Shown in pieces: positions 35,453 through 43,797 of a stretch of DNA of 64,000 bases. The position numbers were made by a program, and so were the translations under genes. The notes under the pieces are model-generated. The model ran no database searches. It was given only the letters and a program-made list of their open reading frames with translations, and was not told the DNA's origin. The stretch is from JAJTFA01 sp044351265 (GTDB taxonomy: Bacteria > Bacteroidota > Bacteroidia > UKL13-3). Position 1 is the first letter of the stretch, and the number at the start of each line of letters is the position of its first letter. The stretch spans positions 1 to 64,000 of the forward strand of contig JBILGC010000005.1 in NCBI GenBank assembly GCA_044351265.1. The letters are read 5' to 3'.

Positions 35453-36016
35453 CTACACGTTTCTTTCAATATAGTCTATCAGGGAATGTATGCATTTGAT
35501 ATGAATTTCCTGTGCACGGTCGGCATAGGGGCTTTGCGGGGCGCGAATTTCGGCATCACATAATACTGCCATTTTTCCTCCGTCTTTTCCTGTAAGGCCT
35601 ACTATTTTCATTCCTTTTTTTCTTGCAGCCTCAATAGCATAGAGTACATTTTTAGAATTGCCACTGGTTGATATTGCCAATAGCACATCACCTTCATTTC
35701 CCACTGCTTCAAGGTAGCGGCTGAAAACAAAATCATAACCATAATCATTGCCTACGCAGGCAATGTGAGAAGGATCTGAAATAGAAATTGCCGCCAACGC
35801 AGGTCTGTTATCTCTGTATCTACCTGTTAATTCTTCTGCAAAATGCATGGCATCGCACATGCTGCCTCCGTTACCACAACTAATAATTTTTTTACCTGCT
35901 TTTAATGCCTCTGTCATTAAACTACCTGCCTTTTCTAGAGATACGAAATTATTATCGTCAGCAAGAAACCTGTTTAATACATCCTGTGCTTCGGTAAAGT
36001 GTTGTTTTATGCTCAT
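35453..36016 (-). CDS. gmhA: Phosphoheptose isomerase GmhA
   Basis: The 187-residue product matches GmhA almost end to end: CGNGGSMCDAMHFAEELTGR, DPSHIACVGNDYGYD, LLAISTSGNSKNV and the QEIHIKCIHSLIDYI tail. It converts sedoheptulose 7-phosphate to D-glycero-D-manno-heptose 7-phosphate, the first step towards the LPS heptose. Catalytic Glu (EELTGR) and His (EIHIK) are present. It lies 13 bases downstream of dsbD on the same strand and is probably cotranscribed. From memory it is strikingly similar to the enterobacterial enzyme, which I note without inferring transfer. Confidence 0.96.
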   Translation of the reverse strand: MSIKQHFTEAQDVLNRFLADDNNFVSLEKAGSLMTEALKAGKKIISCGNGGSMCDAMHFAEELTGRYRDNRPALAAISISDPSHIACVGNDYGYDFVFSRYLEAVGNEGDVLLAISTSGNSKNVLYAIEAARKKGMKIVGLTGKDGGKMAVLCDAEIRAPQSPYADRAQEIHIKCIHSLIDYIERNV

Positions 36017-36029
36017 TTGTTTTGAAGGA

Positions 36030-38123
36030 TTATTTTAACTGGAATGCACTTTTCCCCTTGTCCAGAAACTCAATAAATTTTTGCTCATCGGTATCAAAAA
36101 ATGCTGGACCTGATAGTTGATTTTCATGCGCATCTATCACCACATATTGTGGTTGTGCAGAAAAGTTGTATTTGCTAATTTGTAAGTCCTGATTTTGTTC
36201 GCCAATGGTTTTTTTGATTTTGCCATCACGTGCTGAAGTATACCATTCACTTTCGGGCAACTCTTTTCTTTCATCTGCATAAAGCGATACAATGATAAAA
36301 TCATTATGCAGGCGTTTTAATACTTCCGGCTTGGCCCATACATACTCTTCCATTTTACGGCAATTCACACAGGCATGCCCGGTGAAGTCAATAAAGATAG
36401 GCTTGTTTTGTTTACGAGATTCTTCCAATGCTTGTTTATAATCAAAGTAGCCGGTTAAGCCATGCGGCAAGTGTAAGAAATCTGAATGTTTTATTTGTGA
36501 GCCAGCTGTTATGTTTGGAAGATTTCCAGGCGTAGCATGAGTTGATGTACCTAAAATAAAATCCTGTGTTTGCATAGGTGGCAATAAGCCTGAAAGGCCT
36601 TTGAGTGGTGCACCAAATAACCCCGGAATCATATATACGCCAAAGCAAAAAGAAATTAGGGCGAGTCCAAAACGTGGTACACTTACATAAGGCAAATCAC
36701 TATCATGGCTAAATTTAATTTTACCCAGTAGGTACATACCCAATAAAAACGCCAGTACAATCCATATGCTCAGATAAATTTCACGGTCAAGAATGCCCCA
36801 GTGATACACTACATCTGCGGTTGATAAAAACTTAAATGCAAATGCAATTTCAATAAATCCTAAAACCACTTTAACTGAATTTAGCCAGCCACCGGATTTT
36901 GGAAGGTTGCTAAGAAAACTTGGAAATACAGCAAACAAAGTAAATGGCATTGCCAGGCCAAAGCCAAATGCAGCCATTCCCAGTAAAGGTTTCAAAAACT
37001 TTCCGCCAACTGCCTCAATCAGCAAACTACCAACAATAGGTCCGGTACAACTAAATGAAACCAACACCAAAGTAAAAGCCATAAAAAACAATCCGGCAAA
37101 ATTACCCATACTTGATTTTGCATCAACTTTATTAACCAATTGATGAGGTAGGGTAATTTCAAACAAACCCAGAAAAGAAGCTGCAAAAACCATGAAGATG
37201 ATAAAGAACAAAATATTGGGTAACCAGTGTGTGCTAAGCCAGTTTCCAAAATCAGGACCTAATCCAAAAAAGGCAAATACCAAACCCAGCGAAGCATATA
37301 TACCAATAATGGAAAGGCCAAATGTTGTTGCTCTAATGGCAGCCTGACTCTTGGTCTCACTTTTCTTAGAAAAGAATCCCGCTGTCATGGGCAGCATCGG
37401 AAAAACGCAAGGTGTTGCAACAGCCACCAAGCCTGCTATAAATGCAAGAAACAAAAAGGTTAAGACACTTTCTTTTGGGTGTGTTGTATCTGATGCACTC
37501 ATTTTTTCGGCAGCATCAGTTGCAACATTTTTAGAGGTTGATGAATCTATACCGGCAGCTATTGCATCAGTAAATACAGAATCACTTTGAGCGTTTTTAG
37601 ATTCAGTTGCTTGATCAGGGTTAATTACCATAAATAGGTCTTTTACTTCATATTCCTGATCGAAAGGGGGCATACAAACACCGGTAACTTCAGAGCACTC
37701 CTGAAAATAAAGAGATACCTTAATCTTGGGTTTAACAGATAAAATTTTAACCGTCTGTTTAAAAATGGCCTTACCCGTAAAAACAGAAACGGTTCCATTC
37801 CATACCTCTTCAAAATGTTTTTTGGAGCCCACGGGTGTTGTTTTGCCTACTAACTTATAGGAGGCATCATTCTTAAAATTAATTTCAGCAGTAATAGGGC
37901 CAAGGTTTGGATCAAAATCATTGGAGTACATATACCAGTCTTTTTCAATAACACTGGTTAGTGTAAGAGTTAACTCTTCACCAACTTTTACCTCTTTCTT
38001 ATCAGCGGTAATGGTCCATTTAGGTGTTTCTTTTAAAACAGAAGGCTGGTTGGAATGCAATTGCGCCTGATTTGAATGAAAAACAAACAAGGTTGCAACA
38101 AGCAATAAAAAATAACGAGTCAT
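36030..38123 (-). CDS. dsbD: Thiol:disulfide interchange protein, DsbD type
   Basis: 697 residues from the ATG at 38123 (a TTG six bases upstream is less likely). A signal peptide precedes an N-terminal DsbD alpha-like domain with the Cys pair in FQECSEVTGVCMPPFD. The central membrane domain has about eight helices with the two redox cysteines in VATPCVFPMLPM and VSFSCTGPIVG. The C-terminal thioredoxin domain has FTGHACVNCRKMEEYVW, with CVNC at 587-590. It passes electrons from cytoplasmic thioredoxin to the periplasm. The Cys-rich exported proteins of this window are plausible clients. Confidence 0.94.
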   Translation of the reverse strand: MTRYFLLLVATLFVFHSNQAQLHSNQPSVLKETPKWTITADKKEVKVGEELTLTLTSVIEKDWYMYSNDFDPNLGPITAEINFKNDASYKLVGKTTPVGSKKHFEEVWNGTVSVFTGKAIFKQTVKILSVKPKIKVSLYFQECSEVTGVCMPPFDQEYEVKDLFMVINPDQATESKNAQSDSVFTDAIAAGIDSSTSKNVATDAAEKMSASDTTHPKESVLTFLFLAFIAGLVAVATPCVFPMLPMTAGFFSKKSETKSQAAIRATTFGLSIIGIYASLGLVFAFFGLGPDFGNWLSTHWLPNILFFIIFMVFAASFLGLFEITLPHQLVNKVDAKSSMGNFAGLFFMAFTLVLVSFSCTGPIVGSLLIEAVGGKFLKPLLGMAAFGFGLAMPFTLFAVFPSFLSNLPKSGGWLNSVKVVLGFIEIAFAFKFLSTADVVYHWGILDREIYLSIWIVLAFLLGMYLLGKIKFSHDSDLPYVSVPRFGLALISFCFGVYMIPGLFGAPLKGLSGLLPPMQTQDFILGTSTHATPGNLPNITAGSQIKHSDFLHLPHGLTGYFDYKQALEESRKQNKPIFIDFTGHACVNCRKMEEYVWAKPEVLKRLHNDFIIVSLYADERKELPESEWYTSARDGKIKKTIGEQNQDLQISKYNFSAQPQYVVIDAHENQLSGPAFFDTDEQKFIEFLDKGKSAFQLK

Positions 38124-38206
38124 GTTCAAATAATTTGCAGGTACTTAACGAGCAAATTTAGAATTTAATATCAGAAACCAAAGGTGAATGGAATGAGGAC
38201 TCGTGC

Positions 38207-38428
38207 TTAAAGCGGCTGCTCATTTTGTTGTTGTTCATGCTCAATAGCTTCTCTTTCCCGCATTTTGCGAAAGATATATTTGAGGAATTGATCGGTAACA
38301 ATAATTATGGCTACCAGCGTTATTAATGAGATATAAAGGTATAGCAGTTCATTGTGCAACCCTGTGCCAAAACCGCCTGCCTGCGCAACAAAAGGAATAA
38401 AGCAACATAAAATGATACGTGTTTTCAT
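38207..38428 (-). CDS. Small signal-peptide/membrane protein
   Basis: 73 residues: a signal peptide (residues 1-17, ending AQAG), a short Gly-rich segment, one membrane helix (about 29-47, LYLYISLITLVAIIIVTDQ), then a basic and Glu/Gln-rich cytoplasmic tail with predicted coiled-coil character. It lies upstream of dsbD on the same strand with an 83-base gap. No known family is recognised. The topology and clean ATG support a real gene. Confidence 0.6.
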   Translation of the reverse strand: MKTRIILCCFIPFVAQAGGFGTGLHNELLYLYISLITLVAIIIVTDQFLKYIFRKMREREAIEHEQQQNEQPL

Positions 38429-38528
38429 AGGCCGACATTCTTATGAAGGTAGTAATAATTTGATTAATAAACTATACAGTTGTGGGAAAACGCACGCTGA
38501 AACGCATAGGCTTATCTTGTAAGTGCCC

Positions 38529-38536
38529 TATTTTCG
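38529..38536 (+). promoter_or_regulatory. Candidate -7 element, near leaderless
   Basis: TATTTTCG resembles the Bacteroidota -7 consensus and ends four bases before the ATG at 38541. If it is used, transcription would start about at the start codon. Confidence 0.25.
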
Positions 38537-38540
38537 TGGC

Positions 38541-40148
38541 ATGAAGAAGTGTTTTGGCCTGATTATTTTTATTGTTTTTTCTTTAATCATTCATGCGCAA
38601 CCGGTTCCAACACCGGAATTTCCGTTTAAAATGACGGTGCAGCAATACCTGGAGAAATATGCACCCATTGCAGTTGAAGAAATGCACCGAAGCCGCATTC
38701 CTGCAAGCATAACACTTGCACAGGGATTGCTTGAATCAGGCAATGGTAATAGTCGCCTTGCTATTGTAGGCAATAATCACTTCGGTATTAAATGTAAAAA
38801 AGACTGGCAAGGTGAAACACTTAATGAAGATGATGATGCCCCTCAGGAATGTTTCAGAAAATATAAGGCACCAATAGATTCTTACCGCGATCATTCTGAG
38901 TTTTTAAAAAACGGTCAGCGTTATTCATTTTTGTTTGATTTGGAAATGACTGATTATAAGAGTTGGGCACATGGTCTTAAAAAGGCAGGATATGCTACCA
39001 ATCCAAGATACGGTGAAATACTGATTGCTACTATTGAAAAAAATAACCTTCACCGATTTGACTTGATGAAGCCCAATGCGCAGGAAGAACAAAAAATTGT
39101 GGAGGAGAAAAAGGAATTTATTGCCGAGCATAAAAATCTCGTTATTAATAATATCCCTGCATTGGTTGCCAAGCCAACTGATAGTTACACAAGCATAGCC
39201 CTTGAAAATGATATGCGTGTTTGGCAAGTCTATAAATATAATGATTTGAATAAAACGGCTCAAATTAACAGGGGTGATACGATTTATTTGAAACCTAAAA
39301 ACTATAAATCACTTACTCAAGAATTCCATACTCTTCAGCCATGGGAAACCATGTATACAGTGGCCCAACGATATGGAATAAAATTAAGCAAGTTGCGTTC
39401 AAAAAATTTATTGAAAGAAGGGCAGGAAGCAGCAATGGGTGAAATCATTTACCTGCGCGATAAACGCAAACAGCCACCTTTGATTAAACCACTATTGGCA
39501 GTTGCTGTACCCGTTGATACCATATATAATAATGAAGTGTATGATGATCCGAAGAAAAATATTGAAACCAGCGGACCTGTTGTTCCGCACGACCCATATA
39601 ATTTAGAAGAGCATGGCATAAAAGAAGATATGGCTTTTTTTCATACCGTTCAAATAGGCGAAACCCTGTTTTCTATTGCCAAAAAATACAATGTGCAGGT
39701 AGAGGGTATTCGCAGTTTAAACAATATTCGCGGTGAGCAAATTAATTTGGGAGATAAGCTCATCATCAATCCCAATCAGCCTGCCATTGTTCCTAAGGAA
39801 GAAGCAGTGGTTCCCGGATATCATGAAGTACAAACCGGTGAAACCTTATACAGCATTGCCCGCAGGTATAATATTACTGTTGCTGAGCTTAAAGCTTTAA
39901 ATGATTTAACCAGCGATACGATAAAAGTGGGCGAAGAGCTAACCGTAGTGCCTTTAAATGGCGAAAAGCCGGCCGAGGATAAAGTGAATGACAATAAATC
40001 TGATGAGCCGGTTTATCATACCGTAAAGGAAAAAGAAACCTTGTATTCTATTGGAAGAAAATATGGAGTAAGCCCCGAACAACTGCGCTCTCTAAACAAC
40101 TTGCTGGATAACAGTATTGCCGTAGGACAGGCTATTCGTGTGCGATGA
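38541..40148 (+). CDS. Glucosaminidase with four LysM domains
   Basis: 535 residues from the ATG at 38541, with a signal peptide ending around IIHAQ. The GH73-like glucosaminidase domain (about 25-170) has PASITLAQGLLESGNG with the catalytic Glu, NNHFGIKCKKDW and AGYATNPRYGEILIATIE. Four LysM modules follow; the first (QEFHTLQPWETMYTVAQRYG) is diverged and the last three are canonical (VQIGETLFSIAKKYN, VQTGETLYSIARRYN, VKEKETLYSIGRKYG). It hydrolyses peptidoglycan glycan strands in the periplasm. ATGA overlaps the next gene. Confidence 0.95.
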   Translation: MKKCFGLIIFIVFSLIIHAQPVPTPEFPFKMTVQQYLEKYAPIAVEEMHRSRIPASITLAQGLLESGNGNSRLAIVGNNHFGIKCKKDWQGETLNEDDDAPQECFRKYKAPIDSYRDHSEFLKNGQRYSFLFDLEMTDYKSWAHGLKKAGYATNPRYGEILIATIEKNNLHRFDLMKPNAQEEQKIVEEKKEFIAEHKNLVINNIPALVAKPTDSYTSIALENDMRVWQVYKYNDLNKTAQINRGDTIYLKPKNYKSLTQEFHTLQPWETMYTVAQRYGIKLSKLRSKNLLKEGQEAAMGEIIYLRDKRKQPPLIKPLLAVAVPVDTIYNNEVYDDPKKNIETSGPVVPHDPYNLEEHGIKEDMAFFHTVQIGETLFSIAKKYNVQVEGIRSLNNIRGEQINLGDKLIINPNQPAIVPKEEAVVPGYHEVQTGETLYSIARRYNITVAELKALNDLTSDTIKVGEELTVVPLNGEKPAEDKVNDNKSDEPVYHTVKEKETLYSIGRKYGVSPEQLRSLNNLLDNSIAVGQAIRVR

Positions 40149-41464
40149 ATTGGATTAAAGAAATACCAACCCGCCTTTGGCTTTTTCTGTTTGGTATTCA
40201 CACAGTTTATTTTCTGATTGCATACTTTTTCGGAAATATTTATACGGTTGATTCTTATGGATACTTGCATCAGGCCTCAAACTTATGGAACCACCACAGC
40301 TGGTATGCCGAGTATTGGCATGCTCCTGTGCTCATAGATTATTTTTCCTTTCGGCCGCCTTTGTATGCGTGCTTTATTATTTGTTGCAAAGTTTTAAGTC
40401 AAAGCAATTACTTTATCCTTATTCTTCAAAACGTCATTAGTATTGGTAATCTTATTTTAATATATAAAATTTATCAGCGTTGTGGTTTAAACCAAAAGCA
40501 CAGTTCCATTGCGCTGATTGTTGTATTTAGTTGTTATCCGGCCCAATTTATTCACGCCAATTTGGTGATGACTGAAATAATTTTTCAAAGTTTATTGTTA
40601 TGGTTATTTTATTTTACACTCCTATTTGTTCAGTCGGTAAAAACTAAAAATGTTTGGCCTCTTGCTTTACTATTAAGTATAGCTTTACTTACCAAACCGG
40701 TTATTGTTTTGTTTAGTGTAGCATTGTTCCTCATTGTATGCTATTATGCATGTCAGGAAAAAAAATGGCATATCATTTACCCATTTATTTTGGTTCCGCT
40801 AACTTTTCATTTCATTTGTTTGCAAAACCAACACAGCACAGGATATTATCATTTCAGCAGTGTTAAGCCCGTGTTTCATTTAAAGTATAATGCCAAATAT
40901 ACCTTGCTTGCTAAGTTTGGAGAGAACCATGCAGATAGCACAATTAGTGCAGTAATGAAAGAAGCAGATCGCAGCATTAACTATGCATCCAGGTATGAAA
41001 CAATGCAGCACAGGGGTAATGAAATTATTATGCAGTACCCCGTTTATTATGCAAAGATTTTTGCTAAAGGATGTATCGCTTTTTTTATTGATCCCGGACG
41101 CTATGATTTGTTTCACCTATTTGGTGTAAACGATTATGGATTCAACGGATTGTATCATGAGTTTAACGTCTATGGCCTCTCTGCTTTGCGTAAATTTATT
41201 CAACAAGCACCTTTGGGTTTACTGTTGCTGTTGTTAATGAATTTGTGTTGGAATATTTTGGCGACTATTTGCTTTGTGTGGTTTATGTTTTATCGAAAAG
41301 CGCCCTTACTGCTGCGTATGTTGGTTGTTATATTTGTAGCGTATATAGTTTTAGCCACAGGTGTTTTGGGGCTCTCCAGATACCGCGTGCCTGTTTATCC
41401 TCAATTAAGCATAGCAGTGATGTATGCCTATCAGCGTTTTTATTTAAGTCGCAAATATGTTTAG
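40145..41464 (+). CDS. GT39/ArnT-like membrane glycosyltransferase
   Basis: A 439-residue integral membrane protein with about ten hydrophobic segments. The first periplasmic loop contains YTVDSYGYLHQA with the Asp expected for GT-C enzymes, and RPPLYACFI follows, the RxP motif of the PMT_2/ArnT group. Such enzymes move sugars or phosphoethanolamine from lipid carriers to lipids or proteins. It overlaps the LysM gene by four bases and the PLP gene by eight, so the three are coupled, but shared function is not obvious. The substrate is unknown. Confidence 0.8.
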   Translation: MNWIKEIPTRLWLFLFGIHTVYFLIAYFFGNIYTVDSYGYLHQASNLWNHHSWYAEYWHAPVLIDYFSFRPPLYACFIICCKVLSQSNYFILILQNVISIGNLILIYKIYQRCGLNQKHSSIALIVVFSCYPAQFIHANLVMTEIIFQSLLLWLFYFTLLFVQSVKTKNVWPLALLLSIALLTKPVIVLFSVALFLIVCYYACQEKKWHIIYPFILVPLTFHFICLQNQHSTGYYHFSSVKPVFHLKYNAKYTLLAKFGENHADSTISAVMKEADRSINYASRYETMQHRGNEIIMQYPVYYAKIFAKGCIAFFIDPGRYDLFHLFGVNDYGFNGLYHEFNVYGLSALRKFIQQAPLGLLLLLLMNLCWNILATICFVWFMFYRKAPLLLRMLVVIFVAYIVLATGVLGLSRYRVPVYPQLSIAVMYAYQRFYLSRKYV

Positions 41465-42323
41465 TGAACACATAGAAACTCCTATACAGCTCTTGGATTT
41501 TTCGGCATGGAGAAATAGCGGTGTTCAGGTTTGTATCAAACGAGAGGATACCATACATCCCTTTATATCGGGTAATAAATGGCGTAAGTTGAAATACGTT
41601 TTACAAAATGCAAAAAAAAACAACAAAACACATTTGGTAAGTTTTGGTGGGGCTTACTCCAATCACCTGGTAGCCCTTGCAAGTGCAGGTGTGCAATTTG
41701 GTTTTAAAACCACTGCTTTTGTTAGAGGCGAGGAGGTGCACAACCATATGCTGGGATTGTGCAAATGTTGGGGGATGGAACTGATTTTTGTGTCGCGCGA
41801 GGCTTACCGAAACAAACATGAATTGTTTGATGCATATGCAGGAACTAATGAACATATACTAATGATAGATGAAGGTGGAAGAGGCAAATTGGCGGCAAAA
41901 GGTTGCGAAGAGATACTAGATGATGTGGTAGGTTACACACATGTTTGTTGTGCGGTTGGAACAGGAACCACGCTGGCCGGACTGGCAATTGCCGCACATC
42001 AAAAAAGTATGATAGCTGAAGGATTTTGTGTTTTAAAAGGAGCTGAAGAAATTGAAAGTGATATAAAAATGCTTACTGGACACAATGTGCCAGTTGTATT
42101 ACATCATCAGTTTCATTTAGGCGGTTATGCAAAAACAGATGAGGCAATGATGCCTTTTATACAATCATTTGCCAGAGAAACAGGCATATTACTTGATCAG
42201 GTTTATACAGCAAAAATGGTAAGAGGTGTGGATAATCTGATAAAGCAAGGTCATTACCCCAGAGGCAGCAATGTATTGCTTATACATACCGGAGGCTTGC
42301 TGGGTTTATTAACTATAATTTAA
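41457..42323 (+). CDS. ACC deaminase/D-cysteine desulfhydrase-family PLP enzyme
   Basis: The 288-residue product is somewhat shorter than usual for the family (about 300-340). The PLP lysine is Lys41 in SGNKWRKLKY, the substrate loop is GGAYSNHL, and VCCAVGTGTTLAGLAIAA binds the phosphate. Fold-type II enzymes of this group deaminate 1-aminocyclopropane-1-carboxylate or desulfurate D-cysteine; D-cysteine desulfhydrase is the more common activity. It overlaps the preceding gene by eight bases and is convergent with the threonine synthase-like gene, overlapping by four. Confidence 0.88.
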   Translation: MFSEHIETPIQLLDFSAWRNSGVQVCIKREDTIHPFISGNKWRKLKYVLQNAKKNNKTHLVSFGGAYSNHLVALASAGVQFGFKTTAFVRGEEVHNHMLGLCKCWGMELIFVSREAYRNKHELFDAYAGTNEHILMIDEGGRGKLAAKGCEEILDDVVGYTHVCCAVGTGTTLAGLAIAAHQKSMIAEGFCVLKGAEEIESDIKMLTGHNVPVVLHHQFHLGGYAKTDEAMMPFIQSFARETGILLDQVYTAKMVRGVDNLIKQGHYPRGSNVLLIHTGGLLGLLTII

Positions 42324-43435
42324 TGTTGGAGTAGTTTCAAAAGTTTCTCGGTTGATTTTAATCCATGCCCACTAAACAGAGAAACCACCACTTCATTCTC
42401 TGATTGCAGCAGATATTTTTTAAGGCCTGCTATGGTTGCAGCAGAGGTTGGTTCAATATAAAAACCTTTTGATATTATTTCCTGTAAGGTGTTGATGATT
42501 TCGGTTTCATTTACGCTAATAAAAGAACCTTTACTTTCTTTAACTGCATGAATCATTTGTTCTCCTCTTACCGGTTTTGCAATGGCTATTCCTTCGGCAA
42601 GAGAAGGAAGCGCATCAACCTCTGTCGGTTTGTTTTCTCCTATTGCAAAGGCTGCAGCAAGGGGCGCACAGTTTATACTTTGCACGCCAATTAGTTTAGG
42701 CATTTGCCCAATGATGCCGGCTTTTAATAAATCAGAAAAACCAATATAGCAACCCAGCAGCAAGGTTCCATTTCCTGCAGGAAGCACAACAGCATGCGGG
42801 GCTTTCCAACCCAATTGTTCGCAAACTTCATAGGCAAATGTTTTGGTGCCATGTAGAAAAAACGGATTATAGCAATGGCTTGCATAATAATGCTTTGATG
42901 CAGCATCGAATGCAGCAGCAGCAGTTTCTTCACGTGTGCCTGCTATTTTAAATAGTTGTGCACCATACCACTCCATTTGTGCAAGCTTGGCCGCAGAAGT
43001 ATCTGCCGGAACATAAATATCACATGCAATACCAGCTTTGGCAGCATAGGCGGCAACAGCACAGCCTGCATTACCGGATGAATCTTGCACCACTTTATCA
43101 ATTTTTAAATGTTTGATATGGCTAAGCAATACCGATGCTCCCCTGTCTTTATAAGAACCCGTTGGGAAGATATGATCCTGCTTTATAAACGCCTGCTTGT
43201 TATTAAACGAAAGAGGCAACAGGGGCGTAAAACCTTCCTCAAAACTTATAATATCTGTATCGTGCACAATAGGCAAGGCCTCTCTGTATCTCCATAAATT
43301 GGGTTTGCGTTTTTCAATGGATGAAATAGGAAATGCAGCCTCAAATTCAAGATCAAGTAAATAGCCGCTTTTACCTAAAAAGTAGGTATAATCTGTATCT
43401 AGCTGATCTTGTGTGAATTGTTCTTTAAACTTCAT
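42320..43435 (-). CDS. Threonine synthase-like PLP enzyme
   Basis: 371 residues, fold-type II. The PLP Lys is in FPTGSYKDRGASVLL; QDSSGNAGCAVAAYAAKAG and the Gly-rich PAGNGTLLLGCYIG loop bind the cofactor phosphate. It matches single-domain threonine synthases that convert O-phosphohomoserine to threonine, but threonine synthases of Bacteroidota are usually longer (about 430). A broader PLP-dependent lyase assignment is possible; the C-terminal SGHGLKSTE favours threonine synthase. It is monocistronic. Confidence 0.83.
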   Translation of the reverse strand: MKFKEQFTQDQLDTDYTYFLGKSGYLLDLEFEAAFPISSIEKRKPNLWRYREALPIVHDTDIISFEEGFTPLLPLSFNNKQAFIKQDHIFPTGSYKDRGASVLLSHIKHLKIDKVVQDSSGNAGCAVAAYAAKAGIACDIYVPADTSAAKLAQMEWYGAQLFKIAGTREETAAAAFDAASKHYYASHCYNPFFLHGTKTFAYEVCEQLGWKAPHAVVLPAGNGTLLLGCYIGFSDLLKAGIIGQMPKLIGVQSINCAPLAAAFAIGENKPTEVDALPSLAEGIAIAKPVRGEQMIHAVKESKGSFISVNETEIINTLQEIISKGFYIEPTSAATIAGLKKYLLQSENEVVVSLFSGHGLKSTEKLLKLLQH

Positions 43436-43694
43436 ATTTAGCGCGTAAAAACTGTTTTTTTGGTCAGATTGATTAAGTAAAGTAGTAAAAAAGTTTGAAG
43501 TCTGATATAATAGCTGCGTTTTAAACCTTAAAATTAAAGCATCTGAAAAATAAGGTTGATTTATTTAGAAAATCAATAACCCCTAAATGGACAAATATAA
43601 CTTTCTTAAATATTTGATTTGCAGTAGTATATTATGACATATATCTTGTCTTTGCATCATCTCTTTTATTTACTTGCCATTGTTCCAAAAGTTT

Positions 43695-43712
43695 AATCTT
43701 TCTTAAAAGATT
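43695..43712. repeat. Inverted repeat in surface-protein promoter region
   Basis: Seven-base arms AATCTTT and AAAGATT flank CTTA, about 45 bases upstream of the -7 box. It could bind a regulator. Confidence 0.4.
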
Positions 43713-43755
43713 ATCTTGTGCCTTTCTTAAGAAAATATTAAGAAGTGTAGTTTTT

Positions 43756-43763
43756 ATATTTGT
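43756..43763 (+). promoter_or_regulatory. -7 promoter element of the surface-protein gene
   Basis: TATATTTG fits TAnnTTTG exactly and lies 34 bases before the chosen ATG at 43798. A clear -33 box was not found. Confidence 0.45.
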
Positions 43764-43797
43764 TATCGAATTTCAACATAAAATGAATATATATATC

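Larger units (their letters stand above)
43436..43797. other. Regulatory region upstream of the giant surface protein
   Basis: This 362-base gap separates two divergent genes. It contains an inverted repeat at 43695-43712 (AATCTTT, loop CTTA, AAAGATT), a 12-base palindrome TTTCTTAAGAAA at 43723-43734 and a perfect -7 box at 43756-43763. The palindrome shares TTCTTAAGAA with the 18-base palindrome at 442-459. No gene is evident. Confidence 0.5.
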
